A stretch of 51,740 nucleotides of DNA from an uncultured bacterium (lineage in GTDB: Bacteria; Verrucomicrobiota; Kiritimatiellia; RFP12; CAIWXQ01), in assembly GCA_903916675.1 (NCBI GenBank), contig CAIWXQ010000011.1, positions 1-51,740 of the forward strand, written 5' to 3'. Numbering within the stretch: the stretch's first letter is position 1; each line of letters opens with the position of its first letter. The position numbers and the translations under genes are program-made. The notes under the pieces were generated by a model that worked only from the letters and a program-made list of their open reading frames with translations, did no database searches and was not told the origin of the DNA. Of the stretch, positions 7,701 through 21,321 are shown in pieces.

Positions 7701-7874
7701 GTTACTTCTCTCAGCCGATTGTATGCGCTCGAATGCACCACCAATTTGGTCGATGGCGTATGGACAAATCTGGCGGATGCGGTCCCTGTTCCCGGCAATG
7801 GCAGTGCCTTATCGCTCATCGACACCAACGACGCGCCGACGCGTATTTATCGGGTACGAATAGGGTTGCCGTAG
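4794..7874 (+). CDS. Secreted right-handed beta-helix protein with PKD domain (choice-of-anchor Q type)
   Basis: The 1026-residue product has a signal peptide (residues 1-27, ending SVCA), then two homologous beta-helix modules. Each opens with an NIQ(S/D)AVDA-like segment and an SNRIVVTN / TNRIVVTN strand, followed by many coils of the form GGGxxxxxLxNCxxxGN. Between the modules, at about residues 330-410, is a PKD domain with MWDFGDGT. The C-terminal part has LDGRPRIIHGVVDMGAYE and then a DTDADGVPDLW calcium-binding-like segment and a final beta domain. Such proteins are exported and often bind or degrade polysaccharides or act in adhesion; no catalytic residues are evident. No good ribosome-binding site precedes the ATG, and GTG 4773 is an in-frame alternative. 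It is less GC-rich than core genes and lies between two copies of the permease 5' end. Confidence 0.88.
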   Translation: MKTNNLTRVSLVLVLLAMASAPPSVCANIYYVWTNSPANGPGTNWATAFQNIQSAVDAARSGDLILVTNGVYTSGSRVTPGGTLSNRIVVTNAITVQSVNGAAVTVIQGQGPNGPSAVRCAYLSSLASLTGFTLTQGATLTTGNDASGGAVYGGTLNQCVLSANTASGYGGASMNSILNGCAVVLNTTAGAGGGCYGGVLNNCTVVGNRANQWVGGGTCAAAMTNCIVFYNTSWGMEPNVSGSDTKSWPAPMPSPACAYNCTTPILDGPGNVTAEPVLASLTHLAAGSPCTASGVYTGCLPFDLDGKTWANPPSMGCDQYIPGGRTGELAVAIQAGLTTVATRHGVAFVANIQGCTTQSMWDFGDGTSVTNQPLPLHAWNVAGDYPVVLTAFNETYPAGITTTTIIHVVEETHYVAQGNPTPVSPYLSWATAASNIQDAVDVCILPGATVLVSNGVYSTGGRVTPGGILTNRIVVTNEIMVQSVNGPDVTIVAGQQPLGPSAVRCAYLGVNATLVGLTLTNGATATNGDYVLDKSGGGVYALGAVLSNCMVTGNQANYAGGGADYGALSSCTLSGNSAQLSGGGWGGGGANLSTLFNCIITSNRSYYHGGGVFCATLMNCTLTGNIVHGSGGGSAGSDVSNCTYIGNSALAYSYSSEGGGSWADNLAACTVMSNSADQGGGVSGGIVTHCLLAGNTGSSGGGAHSARLVDCMLTNNTGGGAYTCNLINCRLVGNSCPGGGGGGINGGTAENCVLIGNSATYVGGGADFAKLTNCTVVGNNVSDPTGSGGGVHSSTLVNCIVYSNSAATGPNYGGSCTLNNSCTTPLPTSGTGNISDDPAFINPTANDFHLATNSPCIDSGTNQNWMLTATDLDGRPRIIHGVVDMGAYEAILPQWDTDADGVPDLWMWNHFGHLTGQAIDRSRAQDDASGTGQNNLFKYIADLDPTNPASAFVISGIANQLPGSEVSFTVTSLSRLYALECTTNLVDGVWTNLADAVPVPGNGSALSLIDTNDAPTRIYRVRIGLP

Positions 7875-7997
7875 GCGGTGTTGTGATCTGAACAGTCCCT
7901 GTTACGGGTCCAGTTGCGGCAGCAGAATTCGATACTGATCCGCTTGTTGTGACCAATAAGCACCCCGCGCGGATTACTGTCCGCCGACCGGCGAACC

Positions 7998-8026
7998 TTG
8001 TCAGGCTGGATGCGCTCGGGCATAAT
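7998..8026 (+). promoter_or_regulatory. Promoter of the permease-glucosidase pair
   Basis: TTGTCA (7998-8003) and CATAAT (8021-8026) are 17 nt apart. The ATG follows 12 nt after the -10 box, so the leader would be only about 5-6 nt. Confidence 0.5.
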
Positions 8027-8038
8027 GACGTGAAACGC

Positions 8039-10532
<2,494 letters not shown>

Positions 10533-10535
<3 letters not shown>

Positions 10536-10575
10536 TAAAATCGGCCTGATCGGAGCAATCAGGCCGATTTTATTA
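10533..10575. terminator. Bidirectional intrinsic terminator overlapping both stop codons
   Basis: TAATAAAATCGGCCTGAT (10533-10550) and its perfect complement (10558-10575) form an 18-bp stem with a 7-nt loop. A/T-rich ends give a U-run on either strand. The TAA of the GH1 gene (10533-10535) and the TAA of the convergent suhB-like gene (10573-10575) are the terminal bases of the stem. Confidence 0.85.
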
Positions 10576-11348
10576 CAGCAGCGGCCGGATGGCTTCGCGC
10601 AGCGGGTCGTGGATGCGACCATTGGTGGCGAGGAAGGCCATCTTGTACCCCGGCGCGTGGCGGAGGATTTCGCCTCGTCCGCCGGCGCGGGTGAGGATGA
10701 CGCTGGCGGCGGCGGTGTCCCAGAGATAGACGCCCGGCTCGAAATAGGCGTCGGTGCAGCCGGCTGCGACCCAGCAGATGTCAAGCGCGGCAGAGCCCAT
10801 GATGCGCGGGCGCTGGGCGACCTCAGCGATGCGGGTAAAAAAGCGGAATGAAGCGCCGCTGCCGTCATTCTTGTCCGCGCCGGTGTGAATCAGGGCCTGA
10901 TCCAGCCGACTCGTCTCCGAGACATGCAGCAGCCGGCCGTTGCACAGCGCAGGGCCATCGGCGTGCGCCTCGAACATCAGGCTCAATTCCGGCGCAAAGA
11001 CGACGCCGGCCACGGCCTCTTCACGAACCTGTGCCGCCACACAGCAACACCAGAACGGCAGGCCATGGGTGAAGTTGATGGTGCCGTCGATCGGGTCGAT
11101 CACCCAGCGCACGTCCGTGGCGGGGAGGGCGGCGTCCGCTGTCTCCTCGCCCAGGATGGCGTCGTCCGGGCGGGTGGTACGGATCGCGGCGAAGGCGACA
11201 TCCTGTGCCTCACGGTCGAGCTTGTGCTTGATGTCGTGGCGTAGGATTCGATCAGTGTCGTTGCGCCGGTCAAGCTGCGCGAGGACATGTTCGCCGGCTC
11301 GCCGCGCGGCCTGCCGTGCGACCTCCAGCAACGCTGAAGCAGGTGGGA

Positions 11349-11352
<4 letters not shown>
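10573..11352 (-). CDS. suhB: Inositol-monophosphatase family phosphatase
   Basis: The 259-residue protein has all Li-sensitive Mg-dependent phosphatase motifs: LGEET (metal-binding Glu69/Glu70), WVIDPIDGTINF (Asp86, Asp89), GSAALDICWVAAG and the late YLWDTAAA (Asp212). These enzymes dephosphorylate inositol phosphates, fructose bisphosphate, histidinol phosphate or PAP; SuhB also works with the transcription antitermination machinery. Substrate cannot be decided here, so the symbol is provisional. The ATG overlaps the stop codon of smc (ATGA), so the two are co-transcribed and probably translationally coupled. The 3' end is set by the symmetrical terminator shared with the GH1 gene. Confidence 0.88.
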
Positions 11353-15071
<3,719 letters not shown>

Positions 15072-15144
15072 GAAAAACCTCGCGGCCTGCGCGGCCGGCC
15101 AACCCGCGGGAGCGGCCAAATCCTTCCGGCGATGCGCGCTGCTT

Positions 15145-15173
15145 TAGATAGCATGGAACCATGCGCCGGGCAA
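15145..15173 (-). promoter_or_regulatory. smc promoter with an internal palindrome
   Basis: TTGCCC (15168-15173), a 17-nt spacer and TATCTA (15145-15150) on the minus strand lie about 75 nt before the GTG start. The spacer contains the 6-2-6 inverted repeat GCATGG-TT-CCATGC (15151-15164), which could be a repressor site. Confidence 0.5.
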
Positions 15174-15232
15174 TCCGATAGTTGCCACGTCCGGGTCGGC
15201 AATCAGAACCCAGATCGTTCCGTTTTCCGTGT

Positions 15233-15261
15233 TTGAACCCTCTGGCGTGGCGCAGTATAGT
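15233..15261 (+). promoter_or_regulatory. ddl-ftsQAZ promoter, leaderless geometry
   Basis: TTGAAC (15233-15238) and TATAGT (15256-15261) are 17 nt apart. Only six bases separate the -10 box from the ATG at 15268, so the transcript should begin at the start codon. No Shine-Dalgarno sequence is present. Confidence 0.6.
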
Positions 15262-15267
15262 GACGGT

Positions 15268-16185
15268 ATGCGATTCTGGAATGTTGGCGTGCTGATGGGC
15301 GGGTGTTCGAGCGAGCGCGAGATTTCGCTCACGTCCGGCCATGCGGTCGTCGAGGGGTTGCGCGCGGCAGGGTATCGGACCACGCCGGTGATCTTGGACC
15401 ACGAGAGTGTAACCGGCCGGCTCGACGGCATGGATGCGGCTTTTGTCGCGCTGCACGGCGGCTACGGCGAGAACGGCGGCGTGCAGGCGGACCTCGACGC
15501 GCTGCGCATCCCGTACACCGGCTCCGGCGCGGCTGCCAGCCGCATGGCCATGTGCAAGATCGCGACCAAGCGGCGGCTCCTGGAGGCCGGCATCCCGACG
15601 GCCGAATTCGAGGTGCTCCCGCGCGGCGCGGACCGAACGCACCTGCCGCTCCCCGTGGTGGTGAAGCCGCCTCGCGACGGCTCGAGTGTGGGGATCTCCC
15701 GCGTGATAGCGCCCGCCGACTTTCCCGCAGCCCTGGCCGAGGCGCGCAACCACGACGCCGCCGGCGAGGTGCTGGTGGAGACCTACCTGCCGGGGCGCGA
15801 ATGGACCGTGGGGATCGTCGGAGAGGAGGCCTTCCCCGTGATCGAAATCCGGCCGCCGGACGGCTGGTACGACTTCAAGGCCAAGTACACCAGGGGCGTG
15901 AGCCAGTATATCTTCCCCGAGGGGCCGGCGATCGACGCGCTCACGAAGACCTGCCGCGACCTGGCGCTGGCCGCCTTCCGCGTCGTGGGGTGTCGTGGGA
16001 TGGGGCGGGTGGACTTCCGCGTGCTGCCGGACGGACGGCCGTTCGTGCTCGAGATCAACACGATCCCGGGCTTCACGCCCACGAGCCTGCTGCCCAAGGC
16101 CGCGGCTAGGGCCGGGATCGACTTCCCGCAGCTCTGCGACCGTATTCTGTCGCTGGCCCGTTGCGATCCGGGCGGGGGGCGGTAG
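15268..16185 (+). CDS. ddl: D-alanine--D-alanine ligase
   Basis: The 305-residue ATP-grasp enzyme joins two D-alanines for the peptidoglycan stem peptide. Seen: NVGVLMGGCSSEREISLTSG at the N-terminus, ALHGGYGENGGVQ, the ATP-binding block VVKPPRDGSSVGIS, and the Mg-binding C-terminal block FVLEINTIPGFTPTS. Length is typical. ATG 15268 fits the family N-terminus (MRFWNVGVLMGG) and the leaderless promoter; an upstream in-frame ATG at 15229 precedes the promoter boxes and is unlikely. It is the first gene of the division operon, 3 nt before ftsQ. Confidence 0.95.
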   Translation: MRFWNVGVLMGGCSSEREISLTSGHAVVEGLRAAGYRTTPVILDHESVTGRLDGMDAAFVALHGGYGENGGVQADLDALRIPYTGSGAAASRMAMCKIATKRRLLEAGIPTAEFEVLPRGADRTHLPLPVVVKPPRDGSSVGISRVIAPADFPAALAEARNHDAAGEVLVETYLPGREWTVGIVGEEAFPVIEIRPPDGWYDFKAKYTRGVSQYIFPEGPAIDALTKTCRDLALAAFRVVGCRGMGRVDFRVLPDGRPFVLEINTIPGFTPTSLLPKAAARAGIDFPQLCDRILSLARCDPGGGR

Positions 16186-16188
16186 ACG

Positions 16189-17067
16189 ATGGCGTGGCAT
16201 TGGCCCAGTTTTACGAGCTCCTTCCGTCGACGCCGGCGCAAACCCGTCGACGCCGAATGGCTGCACGCCAATGTGCCGCGCCGCCGCGAAAGCACGGGGC
16301 GCGAACGCTGGATCATGGCCGGCGTACTGTCGGCGCTGCTTTTGACGGCAGCCGGGCTCTTCTACTACTTCCATTTCCGCCACAATCCGCAGTTTCTGCT
16401 GCGCGACCTCTCCATCGTCAGCGGCGAGATGGTCTCTGACGGCTTGATACGCGGGTTGATCCTTAACCCCAATTTCAAAGAATCTTTCAACACCACCAAG
16501 CCGGTTTTTCTGTTCGGTCCCGACATCGAAGAGGTGCATGAGAGATTGTTACAGTACCCGGGAATCCGTAGTGTCACGATTACGCGACGTCTTCCCTCCC
16601 GTCTGGATGTGCGCATTGTGGAGCGCGAGCCGATCGGCCGCATCCGCAGCAAGAACGACGAATTGGTGGTCGACGCGGACGGCATGGTTTTTCCGCGCAA
16701 CGCCGGTGTGGACCACCTGCCGCGGATCGACGGCTTCGAGGGGATTCCGGTGCAGACCGGCGGGCGGCTCGACGGCATGGGGCTGGCGGCAGTGCACCTG
16801 CTGGCTGCGATCCAGCGGCCGGATATGGCCCTGCCTGTGGCGGCGGTGGATGTCTCGCACACAGACTACCTGAATCTCACACTGCGCGACCACCGGCAGG
16901 TCCGGCTCTGGTGGAAGGGGATGGACGCGCCCAACGGCAGCGACGAGGCGCGCGAGACGTTGTCTCGGCGGCTCAAGCGGCTGCTGCAGGCCATGGCGCT
17001 GGCCCCCCAGCGGCAGGTGTGGGACGCGACCGTGCCGGACGACAACCGGATTTTCTCCCCGTACTGA
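16189..17067 (+). CDS. ftsQ: Cell division protein FtsQ/DivIB
   Basis: The 292-residue bitopic membrane protein has an Arg-rich cytoplasmic N-terminus, one membrane helix at about residues 43-64, and a periplasmic POTRA-type domain (about 70-140, with LLQYPGIRSVTITRRLPSRL) followed by the beta domain (VDADGMVFPRN). It would link the FtsBL subcomplex to the divisome. Sequence conservation is low, as usual for FtsQ; the call relies on architecture and on its place between ddl and ftsA. The ATG follows the ddl stop after 3 nt. Confidence 0.85.
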   Translation: MAWHWPSFTSSFRRRRRKPVDAEWLHANVPRRRESTGRERWIMAGVLSALLLTAAGLFYYFHFRHNPQFLLRDLSIVSGEMVSDGLIRGLILNPNFKESFNTTKPVFLFGPDIEEVHERLLQYPGIRSVTITRRLPSRLDVRIVEREPIGRIRSKNDELVVDADGMVFPRNAGVDHLPRIDGFEGIPVQTGGRLDGMGLAAVHLLAAIQRPDMALPVAAVDVSHTDYLNLTLRDHRQVRLWWKGMDAPNGSDEARETLSRRLKRLLQAMALAPQRQVWDATVPDDNRIFSPY

Positions 17068-17080
17068 GGACAATAAGGTT

Positions 17081-18298
17081 ATGGCCAGGTCAATCGTGGC
17101 GGTTCTGGAGATCGGCACATCCAATACGGTGGTGCTGATCGGCGAGGCCATGGAAGGCGGGCGCGTGCGCGTGCTCGGCAAGGGGATCGCCCGCACCGCC
17201 GGCGTGCGTAAGGGGTTGATCATCGAGCCAAAGCAGGCGTCGGCAGGACTGGCGTCGGCGCTGAAGCAGGCCGAGGACGCCGCGGACGTGACCGTGGGCG
17301 AGGTGCTGCTGGCGGTCTCGGGGTCGCACATTGCCGCCACGCCGGGCGAGGGGCGGCTGCCGGTGCGCGCGACCGACGGCAAGGTCACGCGCGACGACCT
17401 CGAGGAGATCCGCGAGCTGGCCCGCGAGACGCAGCCATCCGGCGAACGCGCCATGCTGCACACGATCCCGCAGTTCTACCGGCTGGACGACATGGACAAC
17501 CTCCCCAATCCCGTAGGGATGCGCGGCAAGCAGTTGCAGTTGGCGATGCTCTTCATCCACGGCCAGCGCGCCCGGCTGGACGACGCTCAGGACCTGCTCC
17601 GGGAGCGGACGATCGACATGCGCGGCATCAACTTCAGCGCGCTGGCCGCGGCCTCGGCCGTGCTGACACCCGAGCAGCGCGGCCACGGCGTGGCGCTGGT
17701 CGACCTCGGCGGCGGCACCACCAACTACGTCGTCTACCGCAACAACGTGATCGTGTCGGTCGGCTCGTTCGGCGTAGGCGGCGACCACGTGACCAACGAC
17801 ATCGCCCAGGCGTTCTCGCTCCCCGTGAACAAGGCCGAGGAGCTCAAGCTCAGCGACGGTTGCGCGGTCATTGACCCACAGCGCAGCGCGCGGCGGATCG
17901 AGCTGCCCGCCAGCGTGGTGGCTGCGGCGGCGCGTTCGATCAGCGTCAAGGCGCTGCACACGGTCATCGAGGCGCGCCTGCGCGAAACGCTCGGTTTGGT
18001 GCGCGACCAGGTCGGCCCCGAGTTGCGGCATGCGGGCGCGGGGCTGGTCTTCACCGGCGGCGGCGCCTACCTGCCGCAGCTCGACGAACTGGCAGCGCGC
18101 GTCTTCGGTATGCGCGCGCAGATCGGCGAGCCGTTGCCACAATACATCGAGAATCTGCGCGACGACCGCCTCCGGCCGGCAGCCCTGGCGACCGTGTCGG
18201 GGCTGCTGATCCGCAACGCGCAGATGCGCGACGCGGACACCGCATCGGGGCCGATGATTTCGCTGGTCGACAAACTCAAGAAGGGCTTCGGGCGATGA
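17081..18298 (+). CDS. ftsA: Cell division protein FtsA
   Basis: The 405-residue actin-like protein anchors FtsZ filaments to the membrane. Seen: phosphate-1 loop VLEIGTSNTVVLIGE, 1C-domain region near 85-160, phosphate-2 block ALVDLGGGTTNYVVY, adenosine motif GLVFTGGGAYLP, and the C-terminal amphipathic helix ISLVDKLKKGFGR that acts as membrane anchor. In most FtsA proteins the first loop reads DIGT; here Asp is Glu10. AAGG lies 4 nt before the ATG. The 3' end overlaps ftsZ (ATGA), implying translational coupling. Confidence 0.93.
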   Translation: MARSIVAVLEIGTSNTVVLIGEAMEGGRVRVLGKGIARTAGVRKGLIIEPKQASAGLASALKQAEDAADVTVGEVLLAVSGSHIAATPGEGRLPVRATDGKVTRDDLEEIRELARETQPSGERAMLHTIPQFYRLDDMDNLPNPVGMRGKQLQLAMLFIHGQRARLDDAQDLLRERTIDMRGINFSALAAASAVLTPEQRGHGVALVDLGGGTTNYVVYRNNVIVSVGSFGVGGDHVTNDIAQAFSLPVNKAEELKLSDGCAVIDPQRSARRIELPASVVAAAARSISVKALHTVIEARLRETLGLVRDQVGPELRHAGAGLVFTGGGAYLPQLDELAARVFGMRAQIGEPLPQYIENLRDDRLRPAALATVSGLLIRNAQMRDADTASGPMISLVDKLKKGFGR

Positions 18299-19428
18299 GC
18301 AACGGTGTGTCGGGTCTGATCTTGGTGGGTGTCGGCGGCGGTGGATGCCGCATGGCCGCTGCCGCGCGCCGCATGTACGGCGAGGGGATGGAAGTGCTCG
18401 TGTTCGACACGGACGAGGTTGCCATCCGCGCGCTCGCCGGACTGCGCGGCCACCTGTTCGGCGCCACGCGCCTCAACCGGCAGGGTGCCGGCGGCGTGCA
18501 TTCCAACGGCCGGCTGGCGGCGCAGGACGACCTGTCGCACATCCTCTCCCAGCTCAAGGACGCGCGCATCGTCGTGCTGGTCGCCTGCCTCGGCGGCGGA
18601 ACCGGCGGTGGCGCCGTGCCCGTGATTCTGCAGGCGTTGCGCGCCGAGGGGAAGACCGTCCTTTGCTTCGCGACGCTGCCATTTGCCTTTGAGGGCCCGG
18701 AGCGGCGGCAGATCGCGGAGCGCGACCGGCCGTTTCTGGAACAGGGCGCAGACACGCTGGTGTTGGCGCCGCTGGACGAGCTGTACGACGGACTCGAACA
18801 GGCCGCACTGCCGGAGGCCATCCGTCGGGCGGACGCCACCTTGGCTAGCGGGCTCTGCCTGCTCTGGCGTCTGCTGCTGACGCCCGGCTACATCGGGTTT
18901 GATCCCGCGCACCTGCAGCAGCTTCTGTCTAGCGCGGGCACGGCGCGCTTCGGTTCCTCCTCCGCCGCCGGCGCGGACCGCGCTGCGGAGGCCGTCGTCG
19001 GGCTGGGGCGCGCGGCGTTGCTGCGGCGAGGCGAGGCGCTGGCCGGCGCGCGCGCGTTGGCGCTCGGGATCCTGGCCGGCCCGGATTTGCGGCTGGCGGA
19101 GGTTGGCGAGATCATGGATCGCCTGCGCGCCGTCTGCCGCAAAGATGTCCACCTCGAAATGGGTGTGGCCATGGATCCGGCGTTCGAGGGGCGGATCGAA
19201 CTGGTCGCCCTGGCGTTCGAGCAGTGGGTGCCGTCCGACCGCCGCCTTGCGGCCGTGGCCGGCGAACAGGGCAGCGATCTGCTCGGCCGCGCGGAGGGGA
19301 AGAGCGACGGCAAGTTGCGGGTCGGCCGCGGTAAGTTCGGCGACGCAGGCGTTGAGAAGACCGTCATCAAAGGCGAGGATCTCGACATCCCGACCTACCA
19401 GCGCCAGCATATCCGGTTGGATCGATGA
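18295..19428 (+). CDS. ftsZ: Divergent FtsZ (tubulin-like division GTPase)
   Basis: The 377-residue product is recognised as FtsZ by position, by a glycine-rich N-terminus GVGGGGCRMA, by the tubulin signature variant GGGTGGGA (residues 100-107; usual GGGTGTGA) and by a C-terminal peptide LDIPTYQRQHIRLD resembling the FtsA-binding tail. It is strongly diverged. In the T7 loop, canonical NLDFAD reads GFDPAH (residues 201-206), so the Asn is Gly and the second Asp, needed for GTP hydrolysis in E. coli FtsZ, is His206. The base contact region after helix 6 (PLDELYDGL) also departs from PNDRL. Filament formation may persist with altered GTPase. The ATG overlaps the ftsA stop. A second, canonical ftsZ elsewhere in the genome is possible. 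Confidence 0.85.
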   Translation: MSNGVSGLILVGVGGGGCRMAAAARRMYGEGMEVLVFDTDEVAIRALAGLRGHLFGATRLNRQGAGGVHSNGRLAAQDDLSHILSQLKDARIVVLVACLGGGTGGGAVPVILQALRAEGKTVLCFATLPFAFEGPERRQIAERDRPFLEQGADTLVLAPLDELYDGLEQAALPEAIRRADATLASGLCLLWRLLLTPGYIGFDPAHLQQLLSSAGTARFGSSSAAGADRAAEAVVGLGRAALLRRGEALAGARALALGILAGPDLRLAEVGEIMDRLRAVCRKDVHLEMGVAMDPAFEGRIELVALAFEQWVPSDRRLAAVAGEQGSDLLGRAEGKSDGKLRVGRGKFGDAGVEKTVIKGEDLDIPTYQRQHIRLDR

Positions 19429-19622
19429 GGGGGCGTGGATTTGGATGAGGGATTCGGGATGCGGGAATCAGAATGGCGGAACAGGAACAGAGGCGTGCGA
19501 ACGATCCCTCTTAATTTTGCACGCCACACCCCCTGCAGATGGCAGATATCCTGCATCCTGAATCTTGCATCCCGTCCTGCATCTTACAACCTGCACCTTG
19601 ACTTCGTTCCAAGGAGAACTAC

Positions 19623-20195
19623 ATGACCGATAAAGACATCCTGTCGCTTCTGGAGGAGACGGGCGCGCTGTTGAGCGGGCATTACGAGCTGCGTTCCAAG
19701 CTGCACAGCGACCGTTTTTTTCAGTGCGCCAACGTGCTGCGCTACCCCCGCGCGGCGGAGAAACTTTGTGGGGAGTTGGTCCGGCGCATGCGGCCGGCGC
19801 TGGGCGCGGCGCGGATTGACGGCGTGATTGCGCCGGCGCTGGGCGGGCTGATTGTTGGACACGAGGTGGCGCGCGCCCTGGACGTGCGCTCGATCTTCGC
19901 GGAGAAGCAGGACGGCCTGCTCGCGATGCGGCGCTTCACGATCCAGCCGGGCGAGCGCTACGTGGTGGCGGAGGACGTGATCACGCGCGGTGGCCGTGTG
20001 CAGGAGACGATTGACATTGTCCGTGCCGCGGGCGCGGAAGTCGTGGCCGTGGCGGTGCTGGTGGACCGCAGTGCGGGCATGGCAAAGTTCGACTACCCGA
20101 CCTTCAGCCTGCTGCAGATGTCGCCGCAGGTCTGGGCGCCGGACGCCTGCCCGCTCTGTAAGCAGGGGCTGAAGTACGCGCACCCGGGCTCCTGA
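19623..20195 (+). CDS. pyrE: Orotate phosphoribosyltransferase
   Basis: The 190-residue enzyme converts orotate and PRPP to OMP in pyrimidine synthesis. The PRPP loop YVVAEDVITRGGRVQE is at about residues 117-132; a conserved KQDG segment lies before it, and the C-terminus carries PDACPLCKQG, typical of one PyrE subgroup. AAGGAG precedes the ATG at ideal spacing. The 194 nt upstream of it hold degenerate GATTC/CTGCATC-type words but no recognised gene. A terminator follows at 20230-20259. Confidence 0.93.
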   Translation: MTDKDILSLLEETGALLSGHYELRSKLHSDRFFQCANVLRYPRAAEKLCGELVRRMRPALGAARIDGVIAPALGGLIVGHEVARALDVRSIFAEKQDGLLAMRRFTIQPGERYVVAEDVITRGGRVQETIDIVRAAGAEVVAVAVLVDRSAGMAKFDYPTFSLLQMSPQVWAPDACPLCKQGLKYAHPGS

Positions 20196-20229
20196 CGGTT
20201 TTCCTTCGTGTTGCGTGCGCTGGAAAAGA

Positions 20230-20259
20230 AAACGGCGGCCGGATTTCCGGCCGCCGTTT
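20230..20259. terminator. Bidirectional intrinsic terminator, pyrE / PpiC-like gene
   Basis: AAACGGCGGCCGG and CCGGCCGCCGTTT make a perfect 13-bp stem with loop ATTT, with A-runs before and T-runs within the end. It lies between the convergent pyrE and PpiC-like genes. Confidence 0.85.
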
Positions 20260-20286
20260 GGCTGAGTGCCGTCCGTGGCGGGGTGC

Positions 20287-21321
20287 TTAGAAGACCAGAT
20301 CCTTGTAGATCGTCTCGATCTTGGCCTTGGCGCGGAGCGACTTGAGCAGGTCGTTCAGGTCCTTGTCGAACTTGCGCGACTGGATCACGCGGTCCATGTC
20401 CTTCCCCTTAAGCAGCGGGGGCGTGCGGACGTTGAAGAAGACGGCATGGGCGGTCTCCAGCTGGGCGGGCGAGGCGCCGACCGCGGGCTTGGCCGCGGTG
20501 CGCGACGTCACGCGGAACAGCATGAAGCCGCGGGGCGTGTCCAGAATGGGTCCGATCTCGTTGAGCTTCTGGCCGAAGATGGCGTCCTCGATTTGCTTGT
20601 CGCCGACGCGACCGCGTACGACCTCGCCGAGGTCGCCGCTGATAACGAGCTTGTCCGGAGAGGTTTTTTCCTTCTCCAGCACGGCGTTGAAGTCAGCACC
20701 CTTGACCAGCAGTTGCGCTCGCAGAGTGTCGGCCTTCTGGCGGGCTGCTTGGCGCTTGGCGATGACTTCCTTGGCGAGAGCCTCGCGGTCGGCGTCTGTG
20801 ACGACGACCTTGTCGCGCACCCCCTGCTGGATAAACTTGTCCACGATCAGTCCGTCCTCGAACTCGCGGCGGGTCTCCTTCTCGCCGAGAGGAGACTTCT
20901 GGAAGAATTCGTCGAGCGAGGAGGCGAGCTTGCGCTCCTTGAGCAGCGTCTCCATCTCTGCGACGAACTTCTGGCGGTCGGCGGGCGAAACCGTGATGCC
21001 GCGCGCCCGGGCGTCCTCGAGCATGACGGTCTTATTCACGAACAGCACCAAGGCCTTGCGGCGATAGAACTCCATCGCCTTCTCCTCGCTGCCCGGCGGG
21101 ATGACGAGCGTCTTGGAGTTGACCTCGTCCTGCAGATAGTTGCGGGCGCGCTTCTCCATCTGGTCCCAGGTCATCTTTTGGCCGTCCACGCGCACGGCGA
21201 CGTCGTTGGGCTTGTAGGTGACGCCTGGAGCGAACGGCTTGATCTTGCGGTTGCAGCCAGAGGCCAGAACCAGCATCACGCCGGTCAGAAGGATTCCCAT
21301 GCGGAGCATTCGCGGCATCAT
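20287..21321 (-). CDS. SurA/PpiC-type peptidyl-prolyl isomerase lipoprotein
   Basis: The 344-residue product starts with a lipoprotein signal peptide with lipobox LASGC (Cys at about 23), then a SurA-N-like helical chaperone domain (about 35-190) with a long KEVIAKRQAARQ helix, and a parvulin-type domain at about 200-310 (ADFNAVLEKEK, ISGDLGEVVRGRV, GFMLFRV). It would be a membrane-anchored periplasmic chaperone for outer-membrane or secreted proteins. The start has tandem ATG codons at 21321 and 21318; the first overlaps the recO stop codon (ATGA). It is the second gene after recO. Confidence 0.85.
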   Translation of the reverse strand: MMPRMLRMGILLTGVMLVLASGCNRKIKPFAPGVTYKPNDVAVRVDGQKMTWDQMEKRARNYLQDEVNSKTLVIPPGSEEKAMEFYRRKALVLFVNKTVMLEDARARGITVSPADRQKFVAEMETLLKERKLASSLDEFFQKSPLGEKETRREFEDGLIVDKFIQQGVRDKVVVTDADREALAKEVIAKRQAARQKADTLRAQLLVKGADFNAVLEKEKTSPDKLVISGDLGEVVRGRVGDKQIEDAIFGQKLNEIGPILDTPRGFMLFRVTSRTAAKPAVGASPAQLETAHAVFFNVRTPPLLKGKDMDRVIQSRKFDKDLNDLLKSLRAKAKIETIYKDLVF

